Source: Paratinospora sagittata (Eukaryota; Streptophyta; Magnoliopsida; Ranunculales; Menispermaceae). Taken from it: a stretch of DNA of 64,000 bases. The notes under the pieces are model-generated. The model had not been told where the DNA came from. It saw only the letters and a list, made by a program, of their open reading frames with translations, and did not search any database. The stretch spans positions 25,758,501 to 25,822,500 of the forward strand of contig CM069610.1 of the NCBI GenBank assembly GCA_035771175.1, written 5' to 3'. The position numbers and the translations under genes were made by a program. Shown in pieces: positions 26,101-36,458 of this stretch (within the stretch, counting starts at the first letter, position 1; every line of letters begins with the position of its first letter).

Positions 26101-27752
26101 TCAGTACCTTCTTCTTTTGAAAAACTCTTTGGAAAGCTAAATCTAACTTGCAAAAATCGTGTGTGTTGTATTTTTGAAAATCAGAGAATGAGTGTTTTAT
26201 AAAATTAGATGTTGGAGGTTAAAGAACAAGAGAGTACAAAATGATTTGAATTCAAAACATTGTTTAATCAAAAGTTGTTTTGGGCGTGCGAGACAATAGG
26301 AATCATCTAGGTGTAAGTAGAGAATATTTCAATTAAGATAACCTGGAGAAATTGTGTAAGGAATATAAAAATCGAGCAAGCGGACGTGCCCACATTTTTC
26401 TCGTTATAAATATCACATTTTTGTCCCAGACGTGAATAGCGTGATGTTGGGCTGTGTATCATGTTCTCTATTGACAGATAGCAGGCTATAGCCGGTCGAT
26501 ATACACAAACCCGAGAGCTCGAGTTTTACAGACTTTCCGATAGCGTGTTATCGAGGCCTATAGCGCGCTATTGCCCATTTTACTAAAAATGGAAAGATCA
26601 CGGCAACAGCATTATAGCGAAGTACCAAAGGGGACAGTGCGCTATAGACAATTTATCAGAACAACAAATGTTTTATTATAGAACCCTATCAGCGTGCTAT
26701 CAACACTGATAGTGCGCTAGTGCCTTCAGGAAAATCTTGGCAAATTGCTGGATAGCCTTATTTTTTAAAAATTAATATTTTGACACTCAGGAACATTCCA
26801 TTAACTCAAAACATATTGATATAAAATTAAAAACTTTTAAATAATTCAAAACTCATTGAAATTATGATTAAAACCTTTCGGAAAACATTTTTTCAAAATG
26901 AAATACTATATCGAAGTGATTTTGAAGACTTTGCAGTTTTTTAGAGTTTTAGTGCTGAGATTGATCGAGAGGTTACCGTACACGCCAAAGATCAAACTAA
27001 TGCATTAGGCATGCGATATGTCTTCGTTCTACGAGCTTGATCTTTGTAGACTTCGAAAGCTATTGTTTGATGTGTTCTTGATGCAAGACAATTGATGTGT
27101 TTTTTTTTGTTGTGTTATCTTACCGAGACCACTTCATATATATACAACTTAAAACAATGGATAACCTCTGCAAATTTAAGCACAAAAGGGATAAAATGAA
27201 GAACTTGCTGATCAACGACGTTATCATCAAGACAAATTGCAATTTTGATTCTATTCGAAGCTTGTTTTGTTAAATGCAAGAATCATTACTTTCTTTTCTT
27301 CAAAAACTCTTGGGAAAGCTCAATCTAACTTGCAAAAATTGTGTGTGTTGTATTTTTGAAAATCAGAGAATGAGTGTTTTTTAAAATTAGAAGTTGCGGG
27401 TTAAAAGGCAATAGAGTACAAAATGATTTGCATTCAAAACATTGTTTAATCTAAAGTTGTTTTGGGCATGCGAGACAATACGAATCATCTAGGTGTTAGT
27501 AGAGAATATTTCAATTAAGATAACCTGGAAAAATTGTGTAAGGAATAGAAAATTCGAGCAAGCAAACTTGCCCACATTTTTCTCGTTAGAAATATCAGAT
27601 TTTTGTCTCAGACGTGGATAACGTGCTATTGGGTTGTGCATCATGTTCTCAATTGACAGATAGCAGTCTATAGCAGCTCGATATCCACAAACCCGAGAGC
27701 TCGAGTTTTACGGACTTTCCGATAGCGATTTATCGAGGCCTTTAGCGCCCTA
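17163..27752. repeat. Dimeric higher-order repeat, period 2352 bp
   Basis: Type A and type B monomers (1182 + 1170 bp) form a 2352-bp dimer. Corresponding sites recur at exactly 2352-bp spacing, for example 18882, 21234, 23586 and 25938. Copies within about 19.5-26.5 kb look almost identical by eye; one of the few differences is 'tttacagac' against 'tttacggac'. A/B alternation extends less perfectly left to about 14.8 kb. This is the pattern produced by recent amplification through unequal crossing over or gene conversion and resembles centromeric higher-order repeats, but no centromere function is shown. Confidence 0.9.
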
Positions 27753-28699
27753 TTGCCCATTTTACTAAAAATGGAAAGATCACGGCAAGAGCTTTATAGC
27801 GAAGTATCAAAGGGGATAGCGCGCTATAGCCAATTTTTCAGAAAAACGAATGTTTTATTATAGAACCCTATCAGCGTGCTATGAACACTGATTGTGCGCT
27901 AGTGCTTTTGGCAAATTGCTGGATAGCCTTATTTTTTAAAAATTAATATTTTGACACTCAAAAACCATTCCATTAACTCAAAACATATTGATATAAAATT
28001 AAAAACTTTTAAATAATTCAAAACTCGTTGAAATTATGATTAAAACCTTTCGAAAAACATTTTTTCAAAATGAAATACTATATCGAAGTGATTTTGAAGA
28101 CTTTGCAATTTTTAGAGTTTTAGTGCTGAGATTGATCGAGAGGTTACCCTACACGCCACAGATCAAACTAATGCATTAGGCATGAGATATGTCTTCGTTC
28201 AACGAGCTTGATCTTTGTAGACTTTGAAAGCTATTGTTTGCTGTGTTCTTGATGCAAGACAATTGATGTGTTCTTTTTTGTTGTGTTATCTTACCGAGAC
28301 CACTTCATATACTTACAACTTAAAACAATGGATAGCCTGCAAATTTAAGCACAAAAGGGATAAAATGAAGAACTTGCTGATCAACGACGTTATCATCAAG
28401 ACAGATTGCAATTTTGATTCTATTAGAAGTTTGTTTTGACAAATGCAAGAATCAGTACCTTCTTCTTTTGAAAAATCTTTGGAAAGCTAAATCTTACTTG
28501 CAAAAATCGTGTGTGTTGTATTTTTGAAAATCAGAGAATGAGTGTTTTATAAAATTAGATGTTGCAGGTTAAAGAACAAGAGAGTACAAAATGATTTGAA
28601 TTCAAAACATTGTTTAATCAAAAGTTGTTTTGGGCGTGCGAGACAATTGGAATCATCTAGGTGTAAGTAGAGAATATTTCAATTAAGATAACCTGGAGA

Positions 28700-28770
28700 A
28701 ATTGTGTAAGGAATATAAAAATCGAGCAAGCGGACGTGCATCATGTTCTCAATTGACAGATAGCAGTCTA
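28700..28770. repeat. Hybrid A/B monomer with ~70-bp deletion
   Basis: Upstream of about 28738 the sequence is type A ('gtgtaagtagag', 'gagcaagcggacgtgc'). It then jumps to type B ('atcatgttctcaattgacagatagcagtc'), skipping about 70 bp found in other copies. Only the trinucleotide TGC is shared at the junction. Anchor spacing falls to 1100 bp. Confidence 0.8.
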
Positions 28771-31700
28771 TAGCAGCTCGATATACACAAACCCGAGAGC
28801 TCGTGTTTTACGGACTTTCCGATAGCGATTTATCGAGGCCTTTAGCGCGCTATTGCCCATTTTACTAAAAATGGAAAGATCACGGCAACAGCTTTATAGC
28901 GAAGTATCAAAGGGGATAGCGCGCTATAGACAATTTTTCAGAAAAACAAATGTTTTATTATAGTACCCTATCAGCGTGCTATGAACACTGATTGTGCGCT
29001 AGTGCTTTTGGCAAATTGCTGGATAGCCTTATTTTTTAAAAATTAATATTTTGACACTCAAAAACCATTCCATTAACTCAAAACATATTGATATAAAATC
29101 AAAAACTATTAAATAATTCAAAACTCATTGAAATTATGATTAAAACCTTTCAAAAAACAATTTTTCAAAATGAAATACTATATCGAAGTGATTTTGAAGA
29201 CTTTGCAATTTTTAGAGTTTTAGTGCTGAGATTGATCGAGAGGTTACCCTACACGCCACAGATCAAACTAAAGCATTAGGCATGAGATATGTCTTCGTTC
29301 AACGAGCTTGATCTTTGTAGACTTTGAAAGCTATTGTTTGCTGTGTTCTTGATGCAAGACAATTGATGTGTTTTTTTTTGTTGTGTTATCTTACCGAGAC
29401 CACTTCATATACTTACAACTTAAAACAATGGATAGCCTGCAAATTTAAGCACAAAAGGGATAAAATGAAGAACTTGCTGATCAACGACGTTATCATCAAG
29501 ACAGATTGCAATTTTGATTCTATTCGAAGTTTGTTTTGACAAATGCAAGAATCAGTACCTTCTTCTTTTGAAAAACTCTTTGGAAAGCTCAATCTAACTT
29601 GCAAAAATCGTGTGTTGTATTTTTGAAAATCAGTGAATGAGTGTTTTATAAAATTAGATGTTGCAGGTTAAAGAACAAGAGAGTACAAAATGATTTGAAT
29701 TCAAAACATTGTTTAATCAAAAGTTGTTTTGGGCATGCGAGACAATAGGAATCATCTAGGTGTAAGTAGAGAATATTTCAATTAAGATAACCTGGAGAAA
29801 TTGTGTAAGGAATATAAAAATCGAGCAAGCGGACGTGCCCACATTTTTCTCGTTAGAAATATCACATTTTTGTCCCAGACGTGAATAGCGTGATGTTGGG
29901 CTGTGTATCATGTTCTCAATTGACAGATAGCAGGCTATAGCCGGTCGATATACACAAACCCGAGAGCTCGAGTTTTACAGACTTTCCGATAGCGTGTTAT
30001 CGAGGCCTATAGCGCGCTATTGCCCATTTTAATAAAAATGGAAAGATCACGGCAACAGCATTATAGCGAAGTATCAAAGGGGACAGTGCGCTATAGACAA
30101 TTTATCAGAACAACAAATGTTTTATTATTGAACCCTATCAGCGTGCTATCAACACTGATAGTGCGCTAGTGCCTTCATGAAAATCTTGGCAAATTGCTGG
30201 ATAGCCTTATTTTTTAAAAATTAATATTTTGACACTCAAGAACATTCCATTAACTCAAAACATATTGATATAAAATTAAAAACTTTTAAATAATTAAAAA
30301 CTCATTGAAATTATGATTAAAACCTTTCGGAAAACATTTTTTCAAAATGAAATACTATATCGAAGTGATTTTGAAGACTTTGCAGTTTTTTAGAGTTTTA
30401 GTGCTGAGATTGATCGAGAGGTTACCCTACACGCCAAAGATCAAACAAATGCATCAGGCATGCGATATGTCTTCGTTCTACGAGCTTGATCTTTGTAGAC
30501 TTCGAAAGCTATTGTTTGATGTGTTCTTGATGCAAGACAATTGATGTGTTTTTTTTTGTTGTGTTATCTTACCGAGACCACTTCATATATATACAACTTA
30601 AAACAATGGATAACCTCTGCAAATTTAAGCACAAAAGGGATAAAATGAAGAACTTGCTGATCAACGACGTTATCATCAAGACAAATTGCAATTTTGATTC
30701 TATTCGAAGCTTGTTTTGTTAAATGCAAGAATCATTACTTTCTTTTCTTCAAAAACTTTTAGGAAAGCTCAATCTAACTTGCAAAAATTGTGTGTGTTGT
30801 ATTTTTGAAAATCAGAGAATGAGTGTTTTTTAAAATTAGAAGTTGCGGGATAAAGAGCAAGAAAGTACAAAATGATTTGAATTCAAAACATTGTTTAATC
30901 TAAAGTTGTTTTGGGCGTGCGAGACAATGGGAATCATCTAGGCGTTAGTAGAGAATATTTCAATTAAGATAACCTGGAGAAATTTTGTAAGGAATAAAAA
31001 AATCGAGCAAGCAGAAGTGCCCACATTTTTCTCATTAGAAATATCAGATTTTTTTCCCTGAGGTGAATAGCGTGCTGTTGGGTTGTGTATCATGTTCTCA
31101 ATTGACAGATAGCAGGCTATAGCAGGTCGATATACACAAACCCGAGAGCTCGTGTTTTACGGACTTTCCGATAGCGTGTTATCGAGGCCTATAGCGCGCT
31201 ATTGCCCATTTTACTAAAAATGGAAAGATCACGGCAACAGCTTTATAGCGAAGTATCAAAGGGGATAGCACGCTATAGACAATTCTTCGAAAAAAAAATG
31301 TTTTATTATAGAACCCTATCAGCGTGCTATCAACACTGATAGTGCGCTAGTGCCTTCAGAAAAATTTTGGCAAATTGCTGGATAGACTTATTTTTGAAAA
31401 ATTAATATTTTCACACTCAAGAACCGTTACATTAACTCAAAACATATTGATATAAGACTAAAAACTTTTAAATAATTCAAAACTCATTGAAATTATGATT
31501 AAAACCTTTCGGAAAACATTTTTTCAAAATGAAATACTATATCGAAGTGATTTTGAAGACTTTGCAATTTTCAGAGTTTTAGTGCTGAGATTGATCGAGA
31601 GGTTACCCTACACACCAAAGATCAAACTAATGCATTAGGCATGAGATATGTCTTCGTTCTACGAGCTTGATCTTTGTAGACTTCGAAAGCTATTGTTTGA

Positions 31701-32198
31701 TGTGTTCTTGATGGAAGACAATTGATGTGTTCTTTTTTGTTGTGTTATCTTACCGAGACCACTTCATATACTTACAACTTAAAACAATGGATAGCCTCTA
31801 CAAATCTAAGCACAAAAGGGATAAAATGAAGAACTTGCTGATCAACGACGTTATCATCAAGACAGATTGCAATTTTGATTCTATTCGAAGCTTGTTTTGA
31901 CAAATGCAAGAATCATTACTTTCTTCTCTTGAAAAACTCTTGGGAAAGCTCAATCTAACTTGCAAATATTGTGTGTGTTGTATTTTTGAAAATCAGAGAA
32001 TGAGTGTTTTATAAAATTAGAAGTTGTGGGTTAAAGAGCAAGAGAGTACAAAATGATTTGAATTCAAAACATTGTTTAATCTAAAGTTGTTTTGGGCGTG
32101 CGAGACAATTGGAATCATCTAGGTGTTAGTAGAGTATATTTCAATTAAGATAACGTGGAGAAATTGTGTAAGGAATAAAAAAATCGAGCAAGCAGAAG

Positions 32199-32203
32199 TG
32201 CCC
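32199..32203. repeat. Left target-site duplication TGCCC
   Basis: TGCCC precedes the 5' LTR and matches 41962-41966. In uninterrupted monomers the same site reads 'aagtgcccacattttt', so removing the element and one copy restores the normal satellite. Confidence 0.95.
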
Positions 32204-32283
32204 TGTAATACCCTGTATTTCACAAAAAAAAAAAAAAAAAAAAAAAAAAAATTACTATTTGAAATTTTTACTATTTGGGCAAC

Positions 32284-32424
32284 GCCAGAACGTTCAGGCG
32301 CCTGCCAGAACGTTCAGGCGCCATGCCAGAACGTTCAGGCGCCATGCCAGAACGTTCAGGCGCCTGCCAGGACGTTCAGGCGCCTGCCAGAACGTTCAGG
32401 CGCCATGCCAGAACGTTCAGGCGC
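32284..32424 (+). promoter_or_regulatory. Tandem GAACGTTC array, 7 units (enhancer-like)
   Basis: Seven 20- or 21-bp units of the form gccaGAACGTTCaGGCGCC(a)t, the fifth with GGACGTTC. Each contains two palindromes. GAACGTTC fits the GAAnnTTC half-pair of a plant heat-shock element and also contains an ACGT core of the kind bound by bZIP factors. The array stops about 10 bp before the TATA box, where an upstream activating region would lie. Which factor, if any, binds is inference. Confidence 0.7.
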
Positions 32425-32433
32425 AAAAAATCT

Positions 32434-32442
32434 CTATATAAG
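32434..32442 (+). promoter_or_regulatory. TATA box of 5' LTR promoter
   Basis: CTATATAAG follows the GAACGTTC array and precedes a CT-rich region with 'tctcacacc' 20-35 bp downstream, a plausible transcription start. The same word is at 40923-40931 in the 3' LTR. Confidence 0.75.
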
Positions 32443-33477
32443 AAACCTCCTCATTTCTCATTTCTCACACCAAATCACCTTCTCTTGTGATTTTTCTTCT
32501 CCTTTCTACGCATTCTAAGTTTTTAGTCTTTGAGACTCCCGATGCGGTGCAATAAATTTCTGTCCGGAGGAGAGCGCCAGATCTGAAAGCGGTGCAACGA
32601 AGTTTCGTCCGGAGAAAAGCACCAGATCTGAAGGTGGGGAACGAAACATATGTTTGCGTGTTTCATAACTTTTATTAAAGTTTACATTCAATTATTATTA
32701 TGTCTACTATTCATTTACACTGCATTATGTCATATAATGGCTTAACCTTGCACGTCGTGATACCGACCTTGATAAGGATCACTAGACGTTGCCAAAGTCA
32801 GTCTAAATGTCAAGAAAAGACCAGACCAGTAGACTAGACTAGTTCATGCATTGGCATCATACATATCACCACCTAGGGACGTATATGGTTTATGACTCAT
32901 AGAATAGTTAGAAGCATTGCTCACTATTCATTATATTTCTCTGGAGAAGGACGTACATGAGAACCCGGCTACACCCGGGGAGGGACATCAGTACGTGAAT
33001 TCAGAGCATCGTTCCTGTACATGAATTCAGGCGATGTACGCTCATCAAACCATTAATACGTGACGGTGTCATGCATACATTCATATTGATTGATTATGAT
33101 GCTCACATGTGTAATTTAAGATATTTGATATTGAAGTAGGCTTTATTAATTATTATACTCATGCACTATTTACCCACTGAGCGCGTTAAGCTCACTCCAA
33201 TATTATCAAATTTTTCACAGGAAATTAGGGTGGACTGGGTGCAGGTTATGGGGCCCACATTTTTTACCCTTTGTATGAATCATTGGGGATTTTGGGAGTA
33301 TGTTCCCTTGACCATTTTATGTACAAAAATATTCTGAATTATATGAAATCAGATTTGTACTGTGTACTATATTTCCGCTGCGCACTCTGTTATCACCATT
33401 ATGATTGTTCCAAATGCGCGCCCCGTCCGAGAGTGTACCGCCGGTTTAGGCGCGTCCGGGCGGGGTGTGACATTTAA

Positions 33478-33489
33478 TGGTATCAGAGC
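33478..33489 (+). promoter_or_regulatory. Primer-binding site (initiator tRNA-Met type)
   Basis: TGGTATCAGAGC lies five bases after the 5' LTR end. It is the standard plant LTR-retrotransposon minus-strand primer site, complementary to the 3' end of tRNA-Met. Confidence 0.95.
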
Positions 33490-34280
33490 GTACGGTCCAC
33501 GGCCCGCCCAAGTCTACCAAATTAGGGAAAGAAATTATAGTTGATTTAAATATACATATAGTCATAATTTATTAGAAACTATATGTGTAGTTATTATTGA
33601 ATATATGTATCTATATACATTAGTGTATATGAGGTACGTATAAAAAAAAAAAAAAAAAAAAAAAATTTCGAAATAATTTTATTTTCGAAAATTATTTAAA
33701 AAAAAAAAAAAAAAAATTTATTTTTCAAAAATTATTTATTCAAAAAAAAAAAATTTCGAAAAACTTTTATTTTTCGAAAATTATTTATTCAAAAAAAAAA
33801 AAAAAACAAAAATTAATTTTCGAAAAAAAATTTTTTATTTTTCGAAAATTATTTATTCAAAAAAAAAAAAAAAAAATTTACTATTTGAAATATATCTAAA
33901 ACTATATATATATGACTTCCATATATAGTTAAGATTAAAAATAACTATATATGATTTCTATATAGTATAAATTTCAAATATATATAGTTGCGTTATGAAA
34001 ACTATATATATAATTATGATTAAATATGTCTATACATTCATATGTGAATATGACATATATACACATTTCAAATAGTTGATTTTTGGAAACTATATATAGT
34101 TATGAGTCGATATGTCTATACATGAGAATACGACATATATACATCTAATCACTAATGAAGAAAATTTCATGATGGCATAAACATCAACAGAAAACTCGAA
34201 AATAATGTCTAGCAGACAAGGCATAAATCTTAAAAATATTAGGAATATATTTTGTGTCTTTCACACAAATTTATTTTCCT
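33490..34280. other. AT-rich leader with A-runs and short repeats
   Basis: No gene. From about 33640 to 33880, runs of 10-24 A alternate with 'tttttcgaaaattatttattc' words in about four imperfect units. From about 33885 to 34145, repeated 'actatatata' and 'tatgtctatacat' words form weak inverted repeats. A donor-like GAG|GTACGTA lies at 33631-33640. Confidence 0.75.
33634..33639 (+). promoter_or_regulatory. Candidate 5' splice site in the leader
   Basis: GAG|GTACGT resembles the plant donor consensus. With the acceptor-like TTTGCCAG ending at 37833, it would define a 4.2-kb leader intron enclosing the whole captured cargo. This is inferred from motifs only. Confidence 0.3.
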
Positions 34281-34455
34281 TTCAGCAAAAGAATGACCTC
34301 AAGGGAGGGAACAACTTCTACTAGCAGCGAACCAATTGTCCAAAAGAGAGATTGTGACCATGAGGAGCATCGACAATAGCGATCTCCGCCTCCGTCCAAT
34401 CCTCCATGACAAACTCGCAACATTAGATTGGTTAAACATAACCAAAGTCGAGGGT
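34281..34455 (+). other. Unrecognised leader segment
   Basis: Less AT-rich than its surroundings. An acceptor-like 'cctttcag' is followed by a short frame from ATG at about 34291 that stops after some 28 codons. It could be another captured exon fragment, but no family was recognised. Confidence 0.35.
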
Positions 34456-34575
34456 CAAACGTACTGATAAACTGTTAAAAAGTACTGATAAACTGTTCAA
34501 ACGTACTGATGAACTGTTCAAAAGTACTGATAAACTGTCTAAAAGTTCTGATAAACTGTTCAAAAATACTGATAG
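34456..34575. repeat. 21-bp minisatellite (about 5.7 units)
   Basis: Units of the form caaaagtactgataaactgtt repeat five full times from 34456 to 34560, and a partial sixth reaches 34575. They are AT-rich with no coding sign. The array marks the left side of the captured-gene region. Confidence 0.9.
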
Positions 34576-34939
34576 GAATAAGACCTTTTTACTAAAGGAA
34601 AATGGAGAATTTCAATATGAAGACATCTGATATTCGGTCTAATGTTTATTTAAAACAAACTGTTATCAGTTGCTCCACATCATAAACTTAAGTCCACTAC
34701 TTTTAATTTAGGTATAGAAGTGTCGTAACACATTGATCATTTGACATGATATGAAAACTTCATGATTGGGCATCATATTAGGGTTTAGGGGACATGATAA
34801 ATTTCGTTACTCTAGCATCTACTCATCAAACAGCTTAATCAGTATCTCTTAAGACAAATGATCACAAGATCTACTTAAGTTGACGCTTTATTCAGCCAAG
34901 TTTGTGAAAATCACTACTCACTTCATACATGATAAACCG
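34576..34939 (-). other. 3' flank of the captured RKD gene with possible poly(A) signal
   Basis: No open frame of note. On the minus strand AATAAA lies at 34887-34892, about 50 bp past the RKD stop codon, and would suit a polyadenylation signal. The remaining sequence to the minisatellite is unrecognised. Confidence 0.5.
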
Positions 34940-35513
34940 TTAATTTAAACGAGAAATAGCAACTGGGTGCCACTCTAGCGTCATTTCTTTTCTTTTCTTG
35001 CAATTGGTTTCCTTTCTTTTCATGCAGTTGGCCTTGAACCAAGCCTGCCTTAGTTTCTTTGTTTTCTCCTGAAGATCCACCTCTGGCATCTCTTCCATTA
35101 ACTTCCTTTCTTCCTCCAATAAACTCAAAGCATCTTTTATCTTCATATCTCCACCGAACCCTTCTCCTTCCCCCATTTCCTGCAGTACATAATTAATTAA
35201 CAAGTAATTATATTACTCAGAACATCCCCACGTTAAGATATCAAAATACTTATCCAGATCAATATATAATGGTGATGAATACCTGAACATTGGCCATAAC
35301 GGTCTGCAAGGTCATCACCTTTCTCTGAGTCCATTTCCTTTGTTCCTCCACTAAACTCAACCTGTCTCTTATCTTCATATCTCTACCAACCCCTTCTCCT
35401 TCCCCCATTTCCTGCAGTGCATTTCTGTGACGCCATTTCCTTTGTTCCTCCAATAACCTTAAAGCTTCTCTTATCTTCATATCTCCACAAACACCTTCTC
35501 CTTCCACCAATTC
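34940..35513 (-). repeat. Triplicated C-terminal exon module of the captured RKD gene
   Basis: The module beginning 'gaaatgggggaaggagaagg' or a close variant occurs three times: 35513-35412 (exon 3, first part), 35411-35283 (exon 3, second part) and 35179 onward (exon 4). The tail of exon 3 (MTLQTV.ANVQ) also repeats the tail of exon 2 (MSLQTVIKNVQ), and introns 2 and 3 begin with homologous sequence. The middle copy is preceded by 'gcactgcag', a relic or alternative 3' splice site inside exon 3. Frame is kept through all copies. An ordinary RKD has one such module, so this copy expanded after or during capture. Confidence 0.8.
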
Positions 35514-36336
35514 CTGCAATACATAATTATATTAATCAGAACCTCCCCAAGTTAACCTGTTCAAAATACTTATAAAAATCAATATATATTGCTGATAAAT
35601 ACCTGAACATTTTTTATAACGGTCTGCAAGCTCATCAACTTTCTGTAAGGCCATCTAGGGATGCCCAATTCCCTGCACCTCCTCTTCAGCTGCGTTAAGC
35701 CCACCTTAAGTTCTTTTGCAGCTTCTGATATGCTCATGTAGAAGTAGCGTGAGAGGTTAGTGCGTGATAGAGTCTTCACCCTCTTCAGTTTCGTCATCGA
35801 TTCCTCATGATCACTACCAGTACTACTAATACTACTACTGCAGCAGCTAATCATCCCCTCTCCCTTTTCATTCATCCCAATTTGTTGTTTCTCCCATTCT
35901 AATCCAATTCTCATTGGATTCAAACCTCCAACGTCCACATGATCAGTACCAGTACTACTCATCCCCTCTCCATTTTCATGCATCACAATCTGTTGTTTCT
36001 CCGCTTCTAATTCCAATAGCAAATTAATCAACACAAAGAGGATGAAATTGCCAATCTGTCCATAATAAAGTAGAATATAAAGTGGATTGAGCATTGATAC
36101 TCACCTTCAAGTTCATTAAGTTGGCTTGGAAAGTCATCTTCATCCATTGAAGAATTCATGAAGGGTGGTACCACTGCCTCGCGTAAACCATATTCTAGAA
36201 GAGGCTCCCGCGTATATGGGCTGCTACCAAAACTTGAACAGCTGAAATCAAGTGGGTAGAATTGGTTTGAGAAGAGAAATGGGTCTTCTCCAATATCCAC
36301 CATGTCTCTGTTAGCTGTGAAGTTCATCATCGTCAT
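34940..36336 (-). CDS. RKD-type RWP-RK transcription factor, captured in antisense, four exons
   Basis: Predicted exons (minus strand) are 36336-36105, 36006-35603, 35513-35283 and 35179-34940. All three introns (98, 89 and 103 bp) begin GT and end AG, and the joined frame stays open for 368 codons. Exon 1 encodes an acidic, Phe-rich N-terminus. Exon 2 encodes the RWP-RK DNA-binding domain at about residues 160-212, with the signature RWPYRK at 35639-35656 preceded by the RCRELGIP block. Exons 3 and 4 encode Leu/Glu-rich helical modules. Exon 4 ends with the family's KLRQA.FKAN region and a basic tail. No PB1 domain is present, so it is RKD rather than NLP class. In plants RKD proteins are nuclear factors of egg-cell and germline identity. 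The start chosen is the ATG at 36336, from which exon 1 is open; upstream ATGs in frame lie in likely non-exon sequence. The gene lies between primer site and gag and opposes the element's transcription. Expression is unproven. Confidence 0.85.
35639..35656 (-). other. RWP-RK signature RWPYRK
   Basis: Six codons reading RWPYRK, the diagnostic motif of the family, lie near the end of exon 2 with no stop or frameshift around them. The preceding helix-turn-helix-like block (SEAAKELKVGLTQLKRRC) is also complete. Confidence 0.95.
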
Positions 36337-36458
36337 CAGTGACACCAACATCACAATAAAAACCAGCATAATTGGGAGATTTCTCTTAAAAGCCAAACCA
36401 GAACAATAAAAAGAAATTACGAAAAACAAAAGAAAAAAGAAATAAGTGAGGAACTTAC

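Larger units (their letters stand above)
11894..32203. repeat. Satellite array, block B (about 17 monomers)
   Basis: The same satellite as block A. Anchor positions are 12460, 13629, 14812, 15994, 17163, 18345, 19515, 20697, 21867, 23049, 24219, 25401, 26571, 27753, 28853, 30020 and 31202. Spacings alternate between about 1182 and about 1170 through the core. Two monomer types alternate. Type A has 'gcgtgttatcgaggcctata' and 'ggacagtgcgctatag', while type B has 'gcgatttatcgaggccttta' and 'gaacactgattgtgcgc'. The block is resumed mid-monomer at the left and interrupted at the right by a Ty3/Gypsy insertion whose target duplication preserves the monomer exactly. No gene seen. Confidence 0.95.
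32204..33472 (+). mobile_element. 5' LTR (1269 bp)
   Basis: It begins TGTAATACCC and ends GTGTGACA, the TG...CA form of LTRs. Contents in order: an A-run of about 28, seven GAACGTTC-containing 20/21-bp units, a TATA box, a pyrimidine-rich likely start region ('tctcatttctcacacc'), then unique sequence. By eye it differs from the 3' LTR at roughly ten substitutions, in the A-run, and by two repeat units. Small frames in it (for example 33271-33477) are not genes. Confidence 0.95.

Noticed and set aside
32284..32424. CRISPR-like array of 20-bp repeats
   Set aside because: Units abut with no unique spacers and lie in an LTR promoter of a plant element.
32123..32518. 131-codon frame across satellite and 5' LTR
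   Set aside because: It crosses the insertion junction and a poly-A run, and its repeated NVQAP-like peptide is simply the GAACGTTC array translated.
33271..33477. Cys-rich 68-codon frame at the end of the LTR
   Set aside because: Present in both LTRs only because LTRs are copies; it ends in the primer-site region and has no known domain.
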